Made by a program: the position numbers and the translations under genes. Under the pieces are notes generated by a model that was not told the DNA's origin, ran no database searches, and saw only the letters and a program-made list of their open reading frames with translations. 64,000 nucleotides of DNA from the NCBI RefSeq assembly GCF_000483125.1, contig NZ_AXXR01000003.1, forward strand, positions 186,001 to 250,000, written 5' to 3'. Numbering within the stretch: position 1 is the first letter of the stretch; the number at the start of each line of letters is the position of its first letter. Below, one piece after another: positions 27,140-36,259 of this stretch. Source of the stretch: Atopobium fossor DSM 15642. GTDB taxonomy: Bacteria > Actinomycetota > Coriobacteriia > Coriobacteriales > Atopobiaceae.

Positions 27140-28179
27140 TTAGGCAATCCAATGCACACATCAGTCCATGCATATTGCTGACTACTTATCGTAACCATCA
27201 AACCCATCTTGTGACATAGCTCCGCTACCAAATACAGACCTATACCGGTGCTACGCGTGTGAGTACGTCCGTTTTGACCCGTAAACCCGCGGTCAAATAC
27301 ACGCTCTATATCCTCTGATGCAATGCCACAACCGTTGTCCCATATGTGCAGGTCTACCCGTTCGTGTGCGGTGCAAGGCTTTTGTATAACTGCCGAGAAG
27401 CGCAGCATAGGAGGCTCATCATCGCTCTTGTGATGGTCCGTGCGATAGCGTACTGCATTGTCTATGAGCTGTCCCAAGATAAATACCAGCCACTTAGAGT
27501 CACAAACTACTTCCAAGTCCTTGTCAACAATGTCTGAAGTATCTACATGTATACCAACTGCAATAAGCGTATGAGCACGCGATTTAATTGCCGTGTTTAC
27601 CAGACTGGTAAGGGGGGTCTTACGAATGACATAGTCCTTCTCGACAGAGGTACTGCGCGCTAGATACAGTGCTTGCTCCGCCAGCTCCTCTGTGCGAGAA
27701 AGCTCTACCTGCAATTCACGAGCATTGCTTGTGGGCTCATTTTGTAGCATGAGCCGTGCTGCTGCCAGAGGAGTCTTGATTTCGTGAACCCAGGTCTCAA
27801 TATAGTCACGATACTGATTCATCTGTGCCTGAGCCTCTGTTGTCTGTCGCTGTGACTCGAGCATTACCTTATGTAGTGCATCATACGAAAGTCTGCCCTC
27901 ATAAAATGTAGGCTTTTCTAACAACTCAACCGCAGCATACGATATGGGTGAACCAGTAGTATCTTGAGAAATACACTCAAGCGCACGTAAGAAACGTGCT
28001 TCACGCACAAAGGTAAATACTCCTGCAGCCAACAGTGGCATGGCAGACAACAAAAAACATAGGATACAGAAATCCAGGCTCATTCCTGCTAAGCGCGATA
28101 AAGCTGCAGGTATACATGCAGCCAACAAGCAACAAGCTGCAGGAATGGAATGTGATTTAAGGTATGAAAACATCATCAT
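27127..28179 (-). CDS. Intramembrane-sensing histidine kinase, BceS-like
   Basis: 350-residue sensor kinase. Two N-terminal helices (~12-32 and ~35-56) with almost no extracellular loop mark the intramembrane-sensing class, which takes its signal from the partner ABC transporter. The H box is YIETWVHEIKTPLAAARL (phospho-His), N box LGQLIDNAVRY, G1 IWDNGCGI and G2 TGIGLYL. It is 11 nt downstream of the response regulator and upstream of the transporter genes, matching the bceRSAB order. Confidence 0.92.
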   Translation of the reverse strand: MMMFSYLKSHSIPAACCLLAACIPAALSRLAGMSLDFCILCFLLSAMPLLAAGVFTFVREARFLRALECISQDTTGSPISYAAVELLEKPTFYEGRLSYDALHKVMLESQRQTTEAQAQMNQYRDYIETWVHEIKTPLAAARLMLQNEPTSNARELQVELSRTEELAEQALYLARSTSVEKDYVIRKTPLTSLVNTAIKSRAHTLIAVGIHVDTSDIVDKDLEVVCDSKWLVFILGQLIDNAVRYRTDHHKSDDEPPMLRFSAVIQKPCTAHERVDLHIWDNGCGIASEDIERVFDRGFTGQNGRTHTRSTGIGLYLVAELCHKMGLMVTISSQQYAWTDVCIGLPNLQK

Positions 28180-28190
28180 GTATACCTACG

Positions 28191-28871
28191 CTACGAGCGT
28201 GCCAAAATGGAGTAGCCCTGTCCACGATGAGTAATGATCACTTCATCCGCACCAATTTTGGCCAGCGTACGGCGTAGGCGATTCATATTAACTGTCAATG
28301 TATTGTCATCTACAAATTCATCGGAGTTCCAAAGGGCTTCCATAATGTCCTCGCGCGGGACAATGGCACCTTTACCCTGCAATAACGTCTCTAAAATACG
28401 CAGCTCATTTTTAGTAAGCTCTACGCTCTTCTCGCCCAGAGAAACAAAGGAACGAGACAAATCCAACGTTATCCCCGCAAAACTCAGAGTCCTTGAATTA
28501 GCGTCTGCGGACTGTGTGCGACGCATAATAGCATCAATATGGGCCAACAAAATCTGACCGTTATATGGCTTGGCGAGAAAATCATCTGCACCCAAGCTCA
28601 TGCTCATGAGCTCATCAAGTTCCGAAGTTCTACTGGTAAGCACCATAGCAGGTACATTAGATTTTTGGCGTAACTCACGAAGCACATATTGGCCATCAGT
28701 GCCTGGAAGTCCAAGATCCAACAGTACAATATCGGGCGATGCCGCACAAATATCCCTTACTATAGTTTCAAGATTTGTAGGCAATACAGGAGTGTGACCA
28801 GCATTTTTGAGCAACGTACACAGCTGCTTGCGAACCGATGCATCATCCTCTACAACAAAAATACGTGCCAT
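28191..28871 (-). CDS. OmpR-family response regulator, BceR-like
   Basis: 226 residues: receiver domain (VEDDASVRKQL acidic pair, phospho-acceptor Asp in IVLLDLGLPGTDG, Thr/Ser in MVLTSRT, Lys in LAKPYN) followed by a winged-helix trans_reg_C domain (LTKNELRILETLLQGKGAIVPR, VDDNTLTVNMNRLRRTL, RGQGYSI). It pairs with the kinase 11 nt downstream and presumably activates the permease/ATPase genes. Only 3 nt separate it from the stop of the upstream glycosyltransferase gene, so the two may be cotranscribed. Confidence 0.93.
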   Translation of the reverse strand: MARIFVVEDDASVRKQLCTLLKNAGHTPVLPTNLETIVRDICAASPDIVLLDLGLPGTDGQYVLRELRQKSNVPAMVLTSRTSELDELMSMSLGADDFLAKPYNGQILLAHIDAIMRRTQSADANSRTLSFAGITLDLSRSFVSLGEKSVELTKNELRILETLLQGKGAIVPREDIMEALWNSDEFVDDNTLTVNMNRLRRTLAKIGADEVIITHRGQGYSILARS

Positions 28872-28874
28872 AAG

Positions 28875-29948
28875 CTACCTACGTGCCTTGAGCGTAGCAA
28901 AAATACGCGTATTGCGACGTTTAACAAATGAGATAAACGAACCTTCAATATATGCCTGAGCTGCATTTTTACGAGCAATAGGCTTTACCAATGTGCGCAT
29001 AACTCTAGAGCGCGGGCGGGCAAGCTGTACTGCTTCTTGCGCATGCGGCGTGCTAATCATATGACGAATAGCTTCTATTTTTTGCGCGCGCGATAATTTT
29101 GCTGAAGGATTGCAAACATTTTCTATGCAGCCTATAAGGCGTTCGACATAACGGCGCATAACCATCTCTTTACTTGCTACATCATCCAACAAACCCCAGT
29201 GCTCAAGTAAATCGAGCATCCAGCCATGCTCTTCCTCGCGTTTCTCGTACATGTTGGGACGCCAGCGAGCCGTCTCCGATTCCGCACGAGAACGAATAAA
29301 GTGATAATACGCTTTTTCCGTCACAACAACCTTGTGTGCATCGCGAATAAAATCCAACACATAGGGAAAATCATCCCAAAACGTAGGACGAAAGCGTAGA
29401 CCAAGCTCTTCAATACGAGAACGCAAAAAGAGCTTGTTCCAGGGGGTATACAGCAAATTCTCGTCAAAAAGCTTATAGGCATTTGCTCGAAATTCTGCCT
29501 GATTTGCATATACCTTTGAGGGCTGTGCCTTAAGTTCACTCAAATGCTCATTGCTCTTTTTAGAATAAAATGTATCGATGTAAAAACCAGCAACTACCAG
29601 CTCTGCATTGTACTCGTCTGCTAGAGCAACCATATCTGCAAGCATGCTTGGTTCTGCCCAATCATCTGCATCCATGAAGTACACGTACTGACCACGCGCA
29701 TGATCTAGTGCCAAGTTGCGCGCAGCCGGTGCTCCGCCATTAGATGTATGAAAAACATCTATACGAATGTCCTTCTCGGCCATGCGATCACAAATATCAC
29801 CAGAGCGATCTTTTGATCCATCATCAACAACCAACAGCTCAAAGTCGCCCATGGTTTGAGCCTGCAAACTCTCAATTGCACGACCTACATAAGCTGCAAC
29901 GTTGTACACCGGCATAACTACCGAGACTTTTGGATTGTTCCGCGCCAT
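28875..29948 (-). CDS. Family 2 glycosyltransferase
   Basis: GT-A fold transferase: KVSVVMPVYNVAAYVGRAIESL start, VVDDGSKDRSGDI, NGGAPAARNLAL, and the metal-binding DXD region FMDADDWAE. The C-terminal ~200 residues (FWDDFPYVLDFI, KAYYHFIRSRAESETARW) match the EpsJ/WaaB-like family members that build capsule, wall glycopolymer or glycolipid. There are no membrane helices. I chose ATG 29948, preceded by GGGGG, over 29996 because the conserved fold starts at residue 7. The acceptor is unknown. Tight linkage with the BceR-like gene suggests envelope remodelling under the same transcript. Confidence 0.9.
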   Translation of the reverse strand: MARNNPKVSVVMPVYNVAAYVGRAIESLQAQTMGDFELLVVDDGSKDRSGDICDRMAEKDIRIDVFHTSNGGAPAARNLALDHARGQYVYFMDADDWAEPSMLADMVALADEYNAELVVAGFYIDTFYSKKSNEHLSELKAQPSKVYANQAEFRANAYKLFDENLLYTPWNKLFLRSRIEELGLRFRPTFWDDFPYVLDFIRDAHKVVVTEKAYYHFIRSRAESETARWRPNMYEKREEEHGWMLDLLEHWGLLDDVASKEMVMRRYVERLIGCIENVCNPSAKLSRAQKIEAIRHMISTPHAQEAVQLARPRSRVMRTLVKPIARKNAAQAYIEGSFISFVKRRNTRIFATLKARR

Positions 29949-30077
29949 AAAACCCCCGGATTCTGTGACGTCTTTGCGGTCGCTACACCGCATCACTCTT
30001 GCTCTATTTTACCTAGACTATGACGTATCACGAGAACCCAACAGTTGATCGTAAGAAATGCAAGAGCTTTTACCTGT

Positions 30078-30836
30078 TTATTGCTTTTCCACCAATGTCC
30101 CTAGGGTAAGCCCCAGCTGCTCAGGATCCACTACAGTTTGCGTTGCACCGTCTGTGCCAGCAATGCTCGTGCAGGGAGCCTCTACTACACTAAGATTTTT
30201 TCTACCAATACCATGTGTCGTCTCTGCCAGATTGAGTAATTCTGGTGCAGACATATCTGTATGAAGTATGCTCAGCAACTCCGTTGCCTGGTGCGCCAAC
30301 TGTGTTGCACCAACGTTAGAAAGCCCCAACACTTTTTCCCAACCGTACGAATTAACCACCATAACGTGTGAAATTTGTACGCCCGTTGCAGCCGAAACAA
30401 CACCAATGCTGCCCTGCGATTGTTGTTTCTTAAAAACATTTGCCAGTGTTGACTGCGCCTCATCTAAGCTTACTGCCATATCGATAGGCAGATTTACAAT
30501 AAAGCCTTTACCTGCGCTTTGATCCAAACTCAGCAATTTAGCCGAACTCAACACCGATTCATCTTTATCTGCATGAATAAACACAAGCACTGTTGTAATT
30601 ACATGATCCGAAACCTGTGTATTTATTGTCGCGGTATTCTTACCGCCGTTTTTCTCTACAGATGCCGATAAACCCGTATCGCCTAGCTGAGAATGTGCTT
30701 GCGCAAGATTCCATAGCGCTAAAACACCACCAGCCAGCATAATTACTATTGCCGCCAGCGCAATCAGAGCGTTGCGTGTCTTGTGCGCACTGGGCGCCAT
30801 CACATCACTTCGTTCATATCGCTTGCGCTGCTTCAT
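30078..30836 (-). CDS. LCP (LytR-CpsA-Psr)-like membrane protein, divergent
   Basis: 252 residues: basic N-terminus, one membrane helix (~23-46), then an extracellular domain. VLVFIHADKDESVLSSAKLLSLD, NLPIDMAVSL and GVQISHVMVVNSYGWEKVLGL follow the order of LCP proteins (DTIMVV, LPRDTYV, I-DHYV-VDF-GF). LCP enzymes attach wall teichoic acid or polysaccharide to peptidoglycan, but the catalytic Arg of the LPRD motif is Ile here and the domain is short, so catalysis is doubtful. Not certain; an unrelated anchored protein remains possible. It lies just downstream of truA on the same strand. Confidence 0.5.
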   Translation of the reverse strand: MKQRKRYERSDVMAPSAHKTRNALIALAAIVIMLAGGVLALWNLAQAHSQLGDTGLSASVEKNGGKNTATINTQVSDHVITTVLVFIHADKDESVLSSAKLLSLDQSAGKGFIVNLPIDMAVSLDEAQSTLANVFKKQQSQGSIGVVSAATGVQISHVMVVNSYGWEKVLGLSNVGATQLAHQATELLSILHTDMSAPELLNLAETTHGIGRKNLSVVEAPCTSIAGTDGATQTVVDPEQLGLTLGTLVEKQ

Positions 30837-30860
30837 ACCCTGCTACCTTCTTATCTACTG

Positions 30861-31706
30861 CTATAACCAAGGTTCAAATGACTTTGTTGGATACCTCACT
30901 GCCGCAAACACTAAGCCTTTTGCTGGGGCACACTGACCAGCAGCTCTCCGATCACAGGCAGCCAATACTTCAGAAATCCACTGCTCTTCTCTGCGACCGC
31001 ACCCCACCTCAACCAAACTGCCCACAATAGTGCGCACCATGGAATGTAAAAACGCATTGCCTGTAATATCTACGGTAATAAGCTGCTCTCCCGCCTCTTC
31101 TATGCGCGCTACTCCCACCGACATTACCTGTCGATGCGTTGGCTTATCCACCGCCGAAGCTGCCTTACAAAAACTCTTAAAATCATGTTCTCCCACAAGA
31201 CTCTGAGCTGCACGGTCCATGGCCTCTACATCCACCTGAGCGCGCAACCACCATGCATGATCCCACGCCATAATGGGACGGGTCCAACCATCTGCAATGC
31301 GATACCTATAGCTGCGCGCTTCCGCATCAAATCTTGCCGAGAAGCCCGCACGAGCTTTATATACTTCTGAAACCGAAATGTCATCTCCTACCAGCGCATT
31401 AAGTGCGCGCTTGATAGTAGCTCCCTTTAGTTCCAGCTCCTTTTTGTAGACTGGAAAACTAACATGCTGTGCCAGTGCATGAACCCCCGCATCGGTACGA
31501 CCAGCACAAGTAATTTCTACAGGTCTGTGCAGATACGTGGACAATGCACGATTAAGCTCTCCAGCTACCGTACGCACATCACCTGGCTGAGCCGCAAAAC
31601 CGGAAAAAGACGCTCCGCGATAACCAAGTTTGAGCACCATAGTTGCCACTTCAAGGGGCTTCTCGATAGCCTGCTTTATGGAGTTGTTTTCATCCATCAT
31701 GCACAT
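30861..31706 (-). CDS. truA: tRNA pseudouridine synthase A
   Basis: Converts U38-U40 of the tRNA anticodon arm to pseudouridine. Catalytic Asp lies in CAGRTDAGVHALAQHVSF; SARFDAEARSYRYRI, HDFKSFCKA and ITGNAFLHSMVRTIVGSLVEVG are the remaining family motifs. The ATG at 31706 is preferred (AAGGA 6 nt upstream), giving 281 residues; an ATG at 31739 has a poorer context. It follows ecfT, the order rplQ-ecfAA-ecfT-truA being common in Gram-positive bacteria. Confidence 0.95.
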   Translation of the reverse strand: MCMMDENNSIKQAIEKPLEVATMVLKLGYRGASFSGFAAQPGDVRTVAGELNRALSTYLHRPVEITCAGRTDAGVHALAQHVSFPVYKKELELKGATIKRALNALVGDDISVSEVYKARAGFSARFDAEARSYRYRIADGWTRPIMAWDHAWWLRAQVDVEAMDRAAQSLVGEHDFKSFCKAASAVDKPTHRQVMSVGVARIEEAGEQLITVDITGNAFLHSMVRTIVGSLVEVGCGRREEQWISEVLAACDRRAAGQCAPAKGLVFAAVRYPTKSFEPWL

Positions 31707-31726
31707 TGCTGTTCCTTCTTCTTTTG

Positions 31727-32512
31727 TTACATCATACAAGCAAGTATGCTAGCCAAGACAACTATTGTAAGCACTGTCATATCCCGCGCATGCATTGGCT
31801 TGGACTCATATCTTCTACCAGCACTTGAATAACAACGATCTTGCATGGATATTGCCAATTCATCCGCCTTACGGAATAATCCCACCACCACAGGCACCAA
31901 GACCGATAACCACTTCTTTAAACGCTGCTTTATACTGCCTTTGTCGAATCTAACACCACGGATTTTTTGTGCCATCATGATGCGTTCAAATTCTTCTGCA
32001 CAGATAGGAACAAAACGCAATGCTAACGATAAGACCATAGAAGCATCCCCTACCGGAATACCAAATCGAGCAAGGGGTTGTAAAAATCGACCACACGCAT
32101 GAGCAATTTGTGGCGCAGTTGTTGTAGCGGATACCACCAAGAAGAAGCCCAAGAGCAGATATACCCGTGCCAAAGCTTGAGCACTACGCGCAAGTCCTGT
32201 TGAAGTAAGTCCAACAGGTCCTATAAGATCAATCGTGCCTGTCCCGTCAAGCACAAGACCATTTACCAGCAAGCTTACTAAGGTAATAACCAGCAACGGT
32301 TTTATCGCCAGCTGCAATGCGCGCACATCTGCACGCGAGACTACCCAGGCAACCGCTAACAAACCCGCAATCAGGCATAATCCCCATACAGAATGGATCA
32401 TACATGTTGTCACAAGCAGGATGATGAGCATAATCAATTTTGCTCGAGCATCAACAAGATGCAGCCAGGTTTGCTTTGAGTTGTAGGAGCCCAAAATTGC
32501 AACATTTTTCAT
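31727..32512 (-). CDS. ecfT: Energy-coupling factor transporter transmembrane protein EcfT
   Basis: Membrane scaffold of the ECF vitamin-uptake module, linking ATPases to interchangeable substrate-binding S components. 261 residues with about five helices and two cytoplasmic coupling helices: FERIMMAQKIRGVRF (first Ala-Arg-Gly-type motif, here KIRG) and ELAISMQDRCYSS (second, here degenerate as DRC). Its ATG overlaps the stop of the fused EcfA gene as ATGA. Translation is thus coupled. Confidence 0.92.
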   Translation of the reverse strand: MKNVAILGSYNSKQTWLHLVDARAKLIMLIILLVTTCMIHSVWGLCLIAGLLAVAWVVSRADVRALQLAIKPLLVITLVSLLVNGLVLDGTGTIDLIGPVGLTSTGLARSAQALARVYLLLGFFLVVSATTTAPQIAHACGRFLQPLARFGIPVGDASMVLSLALRFVPICAEEFERIMMAQKIRGVRFDKGSIKQRLKKWLSVLVPVVVGLFRKADELAISMQDRCYSSAGRRYESKPMHARDMTVLTIVVLASILACMM

Positions 32513-33978
32513 GAGCGTTCACCCAAAATAAGACCTGATTGACTCAATATGTGACGGGCTTTACATGCAGCTCCCGACCAGATAACACATCCGTCATCAA
32601 GCAGCATTACTTTTGTTGCTTGAGTCAACCATTCCTCAATATCATGAGTAACTACGATTACCGCATGCCCTTTGTTGCACAACTCAGATACCACACATCG
32701 AAGCTCTTCTCGACCACGTGCATCAAGGCCGGCAGTTGGCTCATCAAAGATAAACACTTCCGTCTGCAAGGCAAGTATCCCCGCCAACGCTACACGGCGC
32801 GCCTGTCCACCAGATACATCAAAAGGGCTTCGCTCAAATAACGTTGCATCAATACTCAAAAGCTGCAATGCATCTATTGCACACTTGTGAGCCTCTGATT
32901 CTGACAAACCCTGTTGCAGCGGTCCAAACATCACATCTTCCAACACGGTGTCACAAAACAGTTGCTCTGCAGTTCGCTGAAATGCCAAGCCCACATCACC
33001 TGGTTTTACTTCAGCATGGACATATGTTACTTCGCCTGCATCAGGTTCTATTAGCCCCGCAAGTACTTGAGCAAGTGTTGACTTACCTGCCCCCGATTTA
33101 CCAGCGATAAGCTGCATATCTCCTTTGTAAATTTCAAGCGAAGCATTATGTATTACGCCGTCCACACCCACCTGTTTAGCCTGTAAAACAGGGGTGGACA
33201 AAGGCCTTGCAGCAACAACCGATTTTAAGGACGACTCATCACCATGTATGGATAACGTAGACGCCCCCACCAAACACGAGCGCTGCAAGAGCTCTGAAGA
33301 TTGCAGCAGCTCATAGGGCATCCCTTGCCAAGTCACACAACCATGCTCCAGCAATACAACCTTATCGGCCTTTTGTATGTCCTGAACATAGTGAGATACC
33401 TCAACTACGCCCATCCCAGAATGCACCAAACCATCGATAATTTCTCGTACACTCTGTCGAGAAACCAGATCAAGGTGCGTGGTAATTTCATCCAAAAGCA
33501 TATACTCTGGCTGCATAGCCAGCACGGATGCAAGCGCCAATCGCTGCTGCTCGCCACCAGAAAGACTGTAAGTACTTCTCTGCTTATATTGTGCCAATCC
33601 CACGCAGATTAAAGCATCTGTACACCTTTGAGAAATCTCCTCAGCATCAAGACCAATATTTTGTGGTCCAAAGCATACTTCATCCCAAACAAGAGAAGAC
33701 ACAATTTGCAAGGTAGGATCTTGTCTAACCAATCCCACATGCCTATGCAGTTCCACAGAGCCAAGATCTAAAATAGGCTGTTCGTTGAGCAAAACATATC
33801 CGGACGAAGGCCTTATTGTTCCGTTTGCCAAGCGAAGCAAAGTGGATTTTCCTGAACCATTTGCGCCAACTATACAAACACGCTCTCCCGGAGCTACGGT
33901 CAAGTTAACACCATGTAGTACATTAGCATTCTCGTAAGCTTTCTTGTATGAATAACTTACATCCTTAAAGTCGAGCAT
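32509..33978 (-). CDS. ecfA: Fused EcfA-EcfA' ATPase (two ABC domains in one chain)
   Basis: ATPase of the ECF importer. 489 residues hold two complete ABC domains: Walker A GANGSGKST and GKSGAGKST; signatures LSGGEQQRLALA and VSGGQARRVALA; Walker B YMLLDEITTHLD and FIFDEPTAGLD. In many Gram-positive bacteria these are two genes, ecfA1 and ecfA2; the fusion gives a covalent heterodimer. The first Walker B has Ile-Thr instead of Pro-Thr after the Glu. ATG 33978 follows AAAGGAGGA. A terminator separates it from rplQ, so it has its own promoter. Confidence 0.92.
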   Translation of the reverse strand: MLDFKDVSYSYKKAYENANVLHGVNLTVAPGERVCIVGANGSGKSTLLRLANGTIRPSSGYVLLNEQPILDLGSVELHRHVGLVRQDPTLQIVSSLVWDEVCFGPQNIGLDAEEISQRCTDALICVGLAQYKQRSTYSLSGGEQQRLALASVLAMQPEYMLLDEITTHLDLVSRQSVREIIDGLVHSGMGVVEVSHYVQDIQKADKVVLLEHGCVTWQGMPYELLQSSELLQRSCLVGASTLSIHGDESSLKSVVAARPLSTPVLQAKQVGVDGVIHNASLEIYKGDMQLIAGKSGAGKSTLAQVLAGLIEPDAGEVTYVHAEVKPGDVGLAFQRTAEQLFCDTVLEDVMFGPLQQGLSESEAHKCAIDALQLLSIDATLFERSPFDVSGGQARRVALAGILALQTEVFIFDEPTAGLDARGREELRCVVSELCNKGHAVIVVTHDIEEWLTQATKVMLLDDGCVIWSGAACKARHILSQSGLILGERS

Positions 33979-34077
33979 TCGTCCTCCTTTCTTGCTCAAT
34001 ACATATCTACAGCACTCTCTATCCTGTACACACGGTACAGGCGTCAATCCATGCTACTACAAACAAAACTGCCTCGA

Positions 34078-34111
34078 TATAAGAAAAGAGGCCCACCTCA
34101 GTGGACCTCTT
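34078..34111 (-). terminator. Terminator of the rplE...rplQ operon
   Basis: On the minus strand AAGAGGTCCAC-TGAG-GTGGGCCTCTT (34111-34086) forms an 11-position stem with one mismatch, followed by TTTCTTATAT. It lies 21 nt after the rplQ stop. Confidence 0.85.
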
Positions 34112-34131
34112 ACACTACAATTGAGTAAAAA

Positions 34132-34647
34132 CTACTCAGCGTCAGTAGCCTCAGGTTCAGCGGCTTCAACAGTCTCAGACTCGGCAGCCTCTGCCTGAGT
34201 CTCTACTGCAGGCTCCTCTACCTTCTCCTCAACCTTAGCAACCTTCTTTACCGTTGCTGCAGGCTTGGCAGCCTTCTTAGCTACTGGCTCGTTTACGAGC
34301 TCGATAATAACAACTTCAGCGTTGTCACCCTTACGAGCACCAAGCTTCATGATGCGGGTGTAACCACCATTGCGGTCTGCCCACATACCCTGAGCAGCCT
34401 TATCAAAGACTTCAGAAACGAGAGCTGCATCGCCAAGCTTAGCAATAGCGTTACGACGAGCAGCAAGGTCGCCCCTCTTAGCCCAGGTAATTACGCGGTC
34501 CACGTCAGGGCGGATAGCCTTGGCGCGCTCCTGTGTAGTCTTGATGCGGTCATTAGCCAGCAAAGCGCAAACCAGGCCCTTCTTAATGGCCTTGGTGTGA
34601 CTTGCGTCGGTGCCAAGCTTCATGCCGCGCTTCTTGTTGTGCCTCAT
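34132..34647 (-). CDS. rplQ: 50S ribosomal protein L17
   Basis: Large-subunit protein at the tunnel exit side. The conserved core is MRHNKKRGMKLGTDASHTKA, NDRIKTTQERAKAIRPDVDR and TRIMKLGARKGDNAEVVIIEL (residues 1-120). The final ~50 residues form an Ala/Glu/Lys/Val-rich, increasingly acidic tail (ending EATDAE) absent from E. coli L17 (127 aa) but common in actinobacteria. It is the last gene of the alpha operon, 35 nt after rpoA, and a terminator follows. Confidence 0.97.
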   Translation of the reverse strand: MRHNKKRGMKLGTDASHTKAIKKGLVCALLANDRIKTTQERAKAIRPDVDRVITWAKRGDLAARRNAIAKLGDAALVSEVFDKAAQGMWADRNGGYTRIMKLGARKGDNAEVVIIELVNEPVAKKAAKPAATVKKVAKVEEKVEEPAVETQAEAAESETVEAAEPEATDAE

Positions 34648-34682
34648 TCTTACTACTCCTCTAAGCGTGTAAGTGGCGGGGT

Positions 34683-35624
34683 TTAAGCTTTAAGGCCAAG
34701 ACCCATCGATTCGAGCTTATCCTTAACCTCTTCGATGGACTTGACGCCGAAGTTACGGATGTTGAGAAGATCATTCTCGGAGAACTCAACCAGCTGACGT
34801 ACAGAATGAATTGCTGCACGCTTGAGGCAGTTGTAAGAACGTACGGAAAGATCCAAGTCCTCAATCTGCTTGTCAAGATCGCTGTTGTCATCCGTCTCTT
34901 CAGTTGCGAAGATAGACTGCTCTTCGGGTTCCTCGGTCTGCTCAGCAAGAGCCATAAAGGCACCCATATGCTGATTAATAATGTTAGAGGCCTCAACCAC
35001 AGCATCGCGAGGTGCGATGGAACCATCGGTCTCTACCTCGAGGATCAAACGATCGTAGTCGGTGTGCTGACCTACGCGGCAAGGCTCAACAGCCTTAGCG
35101 CAGCGGCGCACAGGAGAGAAACGAGAATCAATGTGAATGATGCCGATAGGATCGGAATCACGCTTATTATCTTCGCCACTCACGTAACCACGGCCAGTGC
35201 CAATGCGTAAAGACATTGACAAATGAGCACCCTCGCCAAGGTGGCAAATTACGTGCTCGGGGTTAATAAGATTAAACTCTGCTGGTACAGAGAAATCGCC
35301 ACCGGTAACCGTTGCGGGACCATCAATATTGATGCTTGCCTCAGCTTCGTCACCTGTACCCATTGCCTGGAATACAAGTTCCTTAACATTCAGAACGATA
35401 TCGGTAACGTCCTCATAAACGCCCTCTACCGAAGTGAACTCATGCTGAATACCATCAATTCTGATTGCCTCAACAGCCGCACCTTCCAGTGAGGAAAGAA
35501 GTACGCGACGCAGGGAATTACCCAACGTATCACCGTAACCGCGCTCCAAAGGTTCCACAATGACGCGGGAAAGGGTATCGCTAATCTCCTCAACAGAGAC
35601 GGTAGGGCGGATGAATTCGGACAT
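34683..35624 (-). CDS. rpoA: DNA-directed RNA polymerase alpha subunit
   Basis: Assembles the polymerase core and contacts UP elements and regulators. The N-terminal domain shows VEPLERGYGDTLGNSLRRVLLSSLEG; an acidic linker follows (~225-250); the C-terminal domain carries DLSVRSYNCLKRAAIH, LLNIRNFGVKSIEEV, retaining the DNA-contact Arg-Ser-x-Asn-Cys and the Gly-x-Lys-Ser. 313 residues from ATG 35624, chosen for GGAGG 5 nt upstream over an upstream TTG. It lies between rpsD and rplQ. Confidence 0.98.
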   Translation of the reverse strand: MSEFIRPTVSVEEISDTLSRVIVEPLERGYGDTLGNSLRRVLLSSLEGAAVEAIRIDGIQHEFTSVEGVYEDVTDIVLNVKELVFQAMGTGDEAEASINIDGPATVTGGDFSVPAEFNLINPEHVICHLGEGAHLSMSLRIGTGRGYVSGEDNKRDSDPIGIIHIDSRFSPVRRCAKAVEPCRVGQHTDYDRLILEVETDGSIAPRDAVVEASNIINQHMGAFMALAEQTEEPEEQSIFATEETDDNSDLDKQIEDLDLSVRSYNCLKRAAIHSVRQLVEFSENDLLNIRNFGVKSIEEVKDKLESMGLGLKA

Positions 35625-35647
35625 GTATACCTCCAACCAGAGCTGGA

Positions 35648-36241
35648 CTACTTGGAGTAGAGCTCGACGATGAGCTGAGCGTCAATATCGAGATCAATCT
35701 GATCACGAGAAGGAAGCTGCAGTACAGAACCCTGGAGCTTCTCAATATCAACCTCAAGCCATGCGGGTACAGCCATGTGCTCGGTGGAAATCAAAGCTTC
35801 CTTAATGGGAAGCAGATCCTTGGCCTTAGCAGCTACAGCAACAACGTCGCCAGCCTTTACACGATAAGAAGGAATATCAACGCGGTGACCGTTTACGGTG
35901 ATATGACCGTGACGTACAGTCTGGCGTGCCTCCTTACGAGTGCGTGCAAAACCAAGACGGAAAACAACATTGTCAAGACGAGTCTCAAGAATCGTCATCA
36001 GGTTGTCACCGGTAATGCCCTCAATCTTAATTGCCTTGGCATAGTAGCCACGGAATTGCTTCTCGAGAACACCATAAATAAACTTAGCCTTTTGCTTCTC
36101 GCGCAGCTGACGACCGTACTCGGACTCGTTGCGGCGCGTACGCTTAGGCGTACGATTGGACTTCTTATTGATGCCCATAACGATGGGATCAATGTCAAGA
36201 GACCTGCACCTCTTCAGAACAGGCGTCCTATCCACTGCCAT
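35648..36241 (-). CDS. rpsD: 30S ribosomal protein S4
   Basis: Primary 16S rRNA 5'-domain assembly protein. The S4 RNA-binding domain is LETRLDNVVFRLGFARTRKEARQTVRHGHITVNG (~87-120), preceded by SEYGRQLREKQKAKFIYGVLEKQFRGYY. The N-terminus has a single Cys, so it is a zinc-free (C-minus) form. 197 residues. It lies 18 nt after rpsK and 23 nt before rpoA in the alpha operon. Confidence 0.98.
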   Translation of the reverse strand: MAVDRTPVLKRCRSLDIDPIVMGINKKSNRTPKRTRRNESEYGRQLREKQKAKFIYGVLEKQFRGYYAKAIKIEGITGDNLMTILETRLDNVVFRLGFARTRKEARQTVRHGHITVNGHRVDIPSYRVKAGDVVAVAAKAKDLLPIKEALISTEHMAVPAWLEVDIEKLQGSVLQLPSRDQIDLDIDAQLIVELYSK

Positions 36242-36259
36242 GTTAGTGATCCTTCCTTA

